Shown here piece after piece: positions 63,906 through 64,000 of a stretch of DNA of 64,000 nt. The notes under the pieces are model-generated. The model saw nothing but the letters and a program-made list of their open reading frames with translations, ran no database searches and was not told the origin of the DNA. This stretch comes from Lachnospiraceae bacterium. GTDB lineage: Bacteria; Bacillota; Clostridia; Lachnospirales; Lachnospiraceae. A program made the position numbers and the translations under genes. The DNA lies in contig SVFT01000013.1 in assembly GCA_015056735.1 (NCBI GenBank), positions 18,951 through 82,950 on the forward strand. The letters are read 5' to 3'. Position 1 is the first letter of the stretch, and each line of letters starts with the position of its first letter.

Positions 63906-64000
63906 AGCCAATAATATTTGCTGTGTAAAGTCTATATGTTATTGCAAGTTTTTATGACTTAATGCAAGAAATAATATCTTTTGCTTTTACTTCTGAAATA

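Overview
The window is a 64 kb piece of the chromosome of a low-to-moderate GC, Gram-positive, flagellated and piliated member of the Clostridia, most likely a Lachnospiraceae species. The evidence is the replication-origin gene order, Firmicutes-type regulators, a Tad pilus locus of clostridial type, and several families that I know mainly from Lachnospiraceae (DUF3881, DUF4446, DUF5702, DUF6240-like, DUF6382-FHA). The replication origin lies at about 21.1-22.9 kb. Sequence close to it (about 18.6-25 kb) is visibly richer in A+T than the ends of the window.

Left arm (1-22.7 kb), mostly on the minus strand, away from the origin. Starting at the origin: dnaA, dnaN, yaaA, recF, gyrB, gyrA, a CPA2 cation/proton antiporter, tRNA-Lys(CUU) (plus strand), tatD-rsmA, tyrS (plus strand), then an operon of an 877-residue TPR / acidic linker / degenerate AAA+-like protein, glgB and a ChbG-type deacetylase. 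A surface-polysaccharide group follows: a GtrII-type membrane glycosyltransferase (plus strand), galE and an SGNH-hydrolase-like protein cut by the window edge.

Right arm (22.9-64 kb), mostly on the plus strand. It begins with rpmH-rnpA-yidD-yidC-jag-mnmE-mnmG-rsmG. A divergent alpha/beta hydrolase and a soluble DegS/DegU-like two-component pair sit between rsmG and parS-parA-parB. Then come DUF4446, an HD-GYP protein, serS, DUF3881, tRNA-Arg(CCU), a chemoreceptor and an iron-sulfur-flavoprotein-like protein (both minus strand). A short flagellar island follows (orphan 104-residue protein, giant FliK/DUF6240-like protein, flagellin, FliS-like chaperone). Next is an 11-gene Tad pilus operon (prepilin peptidase, TadZ, TadA, TadB, TadC, Flp pilin, DUF5702, TadE-like protein with paired Cys modules, second prepilin peptidase, TadE, FHA protein). 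The end holds a flavodoxin-SCP2 fusion, a HIT protein, murG with a TSCPD protein (minus strand), a D-2-hydroxyacid dehydrogenase, glgX, a DnaQ-like exonuclease and a D,D-carboxypeptidase (minus strand).

The genes fall into four themes: chromosome replication and segregation, translation and tRNA modification, glycogen branching/debranching (glgB left, glgX right), and the cell surface (polysaccharide, peptidoglycan, flagellin, pili). I see no insertion sequences, prophage, CRISPR array or rRNA. No stretch longer than 300 bases lacks a gene; the longest gaps are 39746-40009, 22681-22936, 40547-40793 and 21091-21315. The least explained parts are the TPR/degenerate-AAA+ protein, the 965-residue flagellar protein with its orphan neighbour and a 10-bp inverted repeat, and the non-standard components of the Tad locus.
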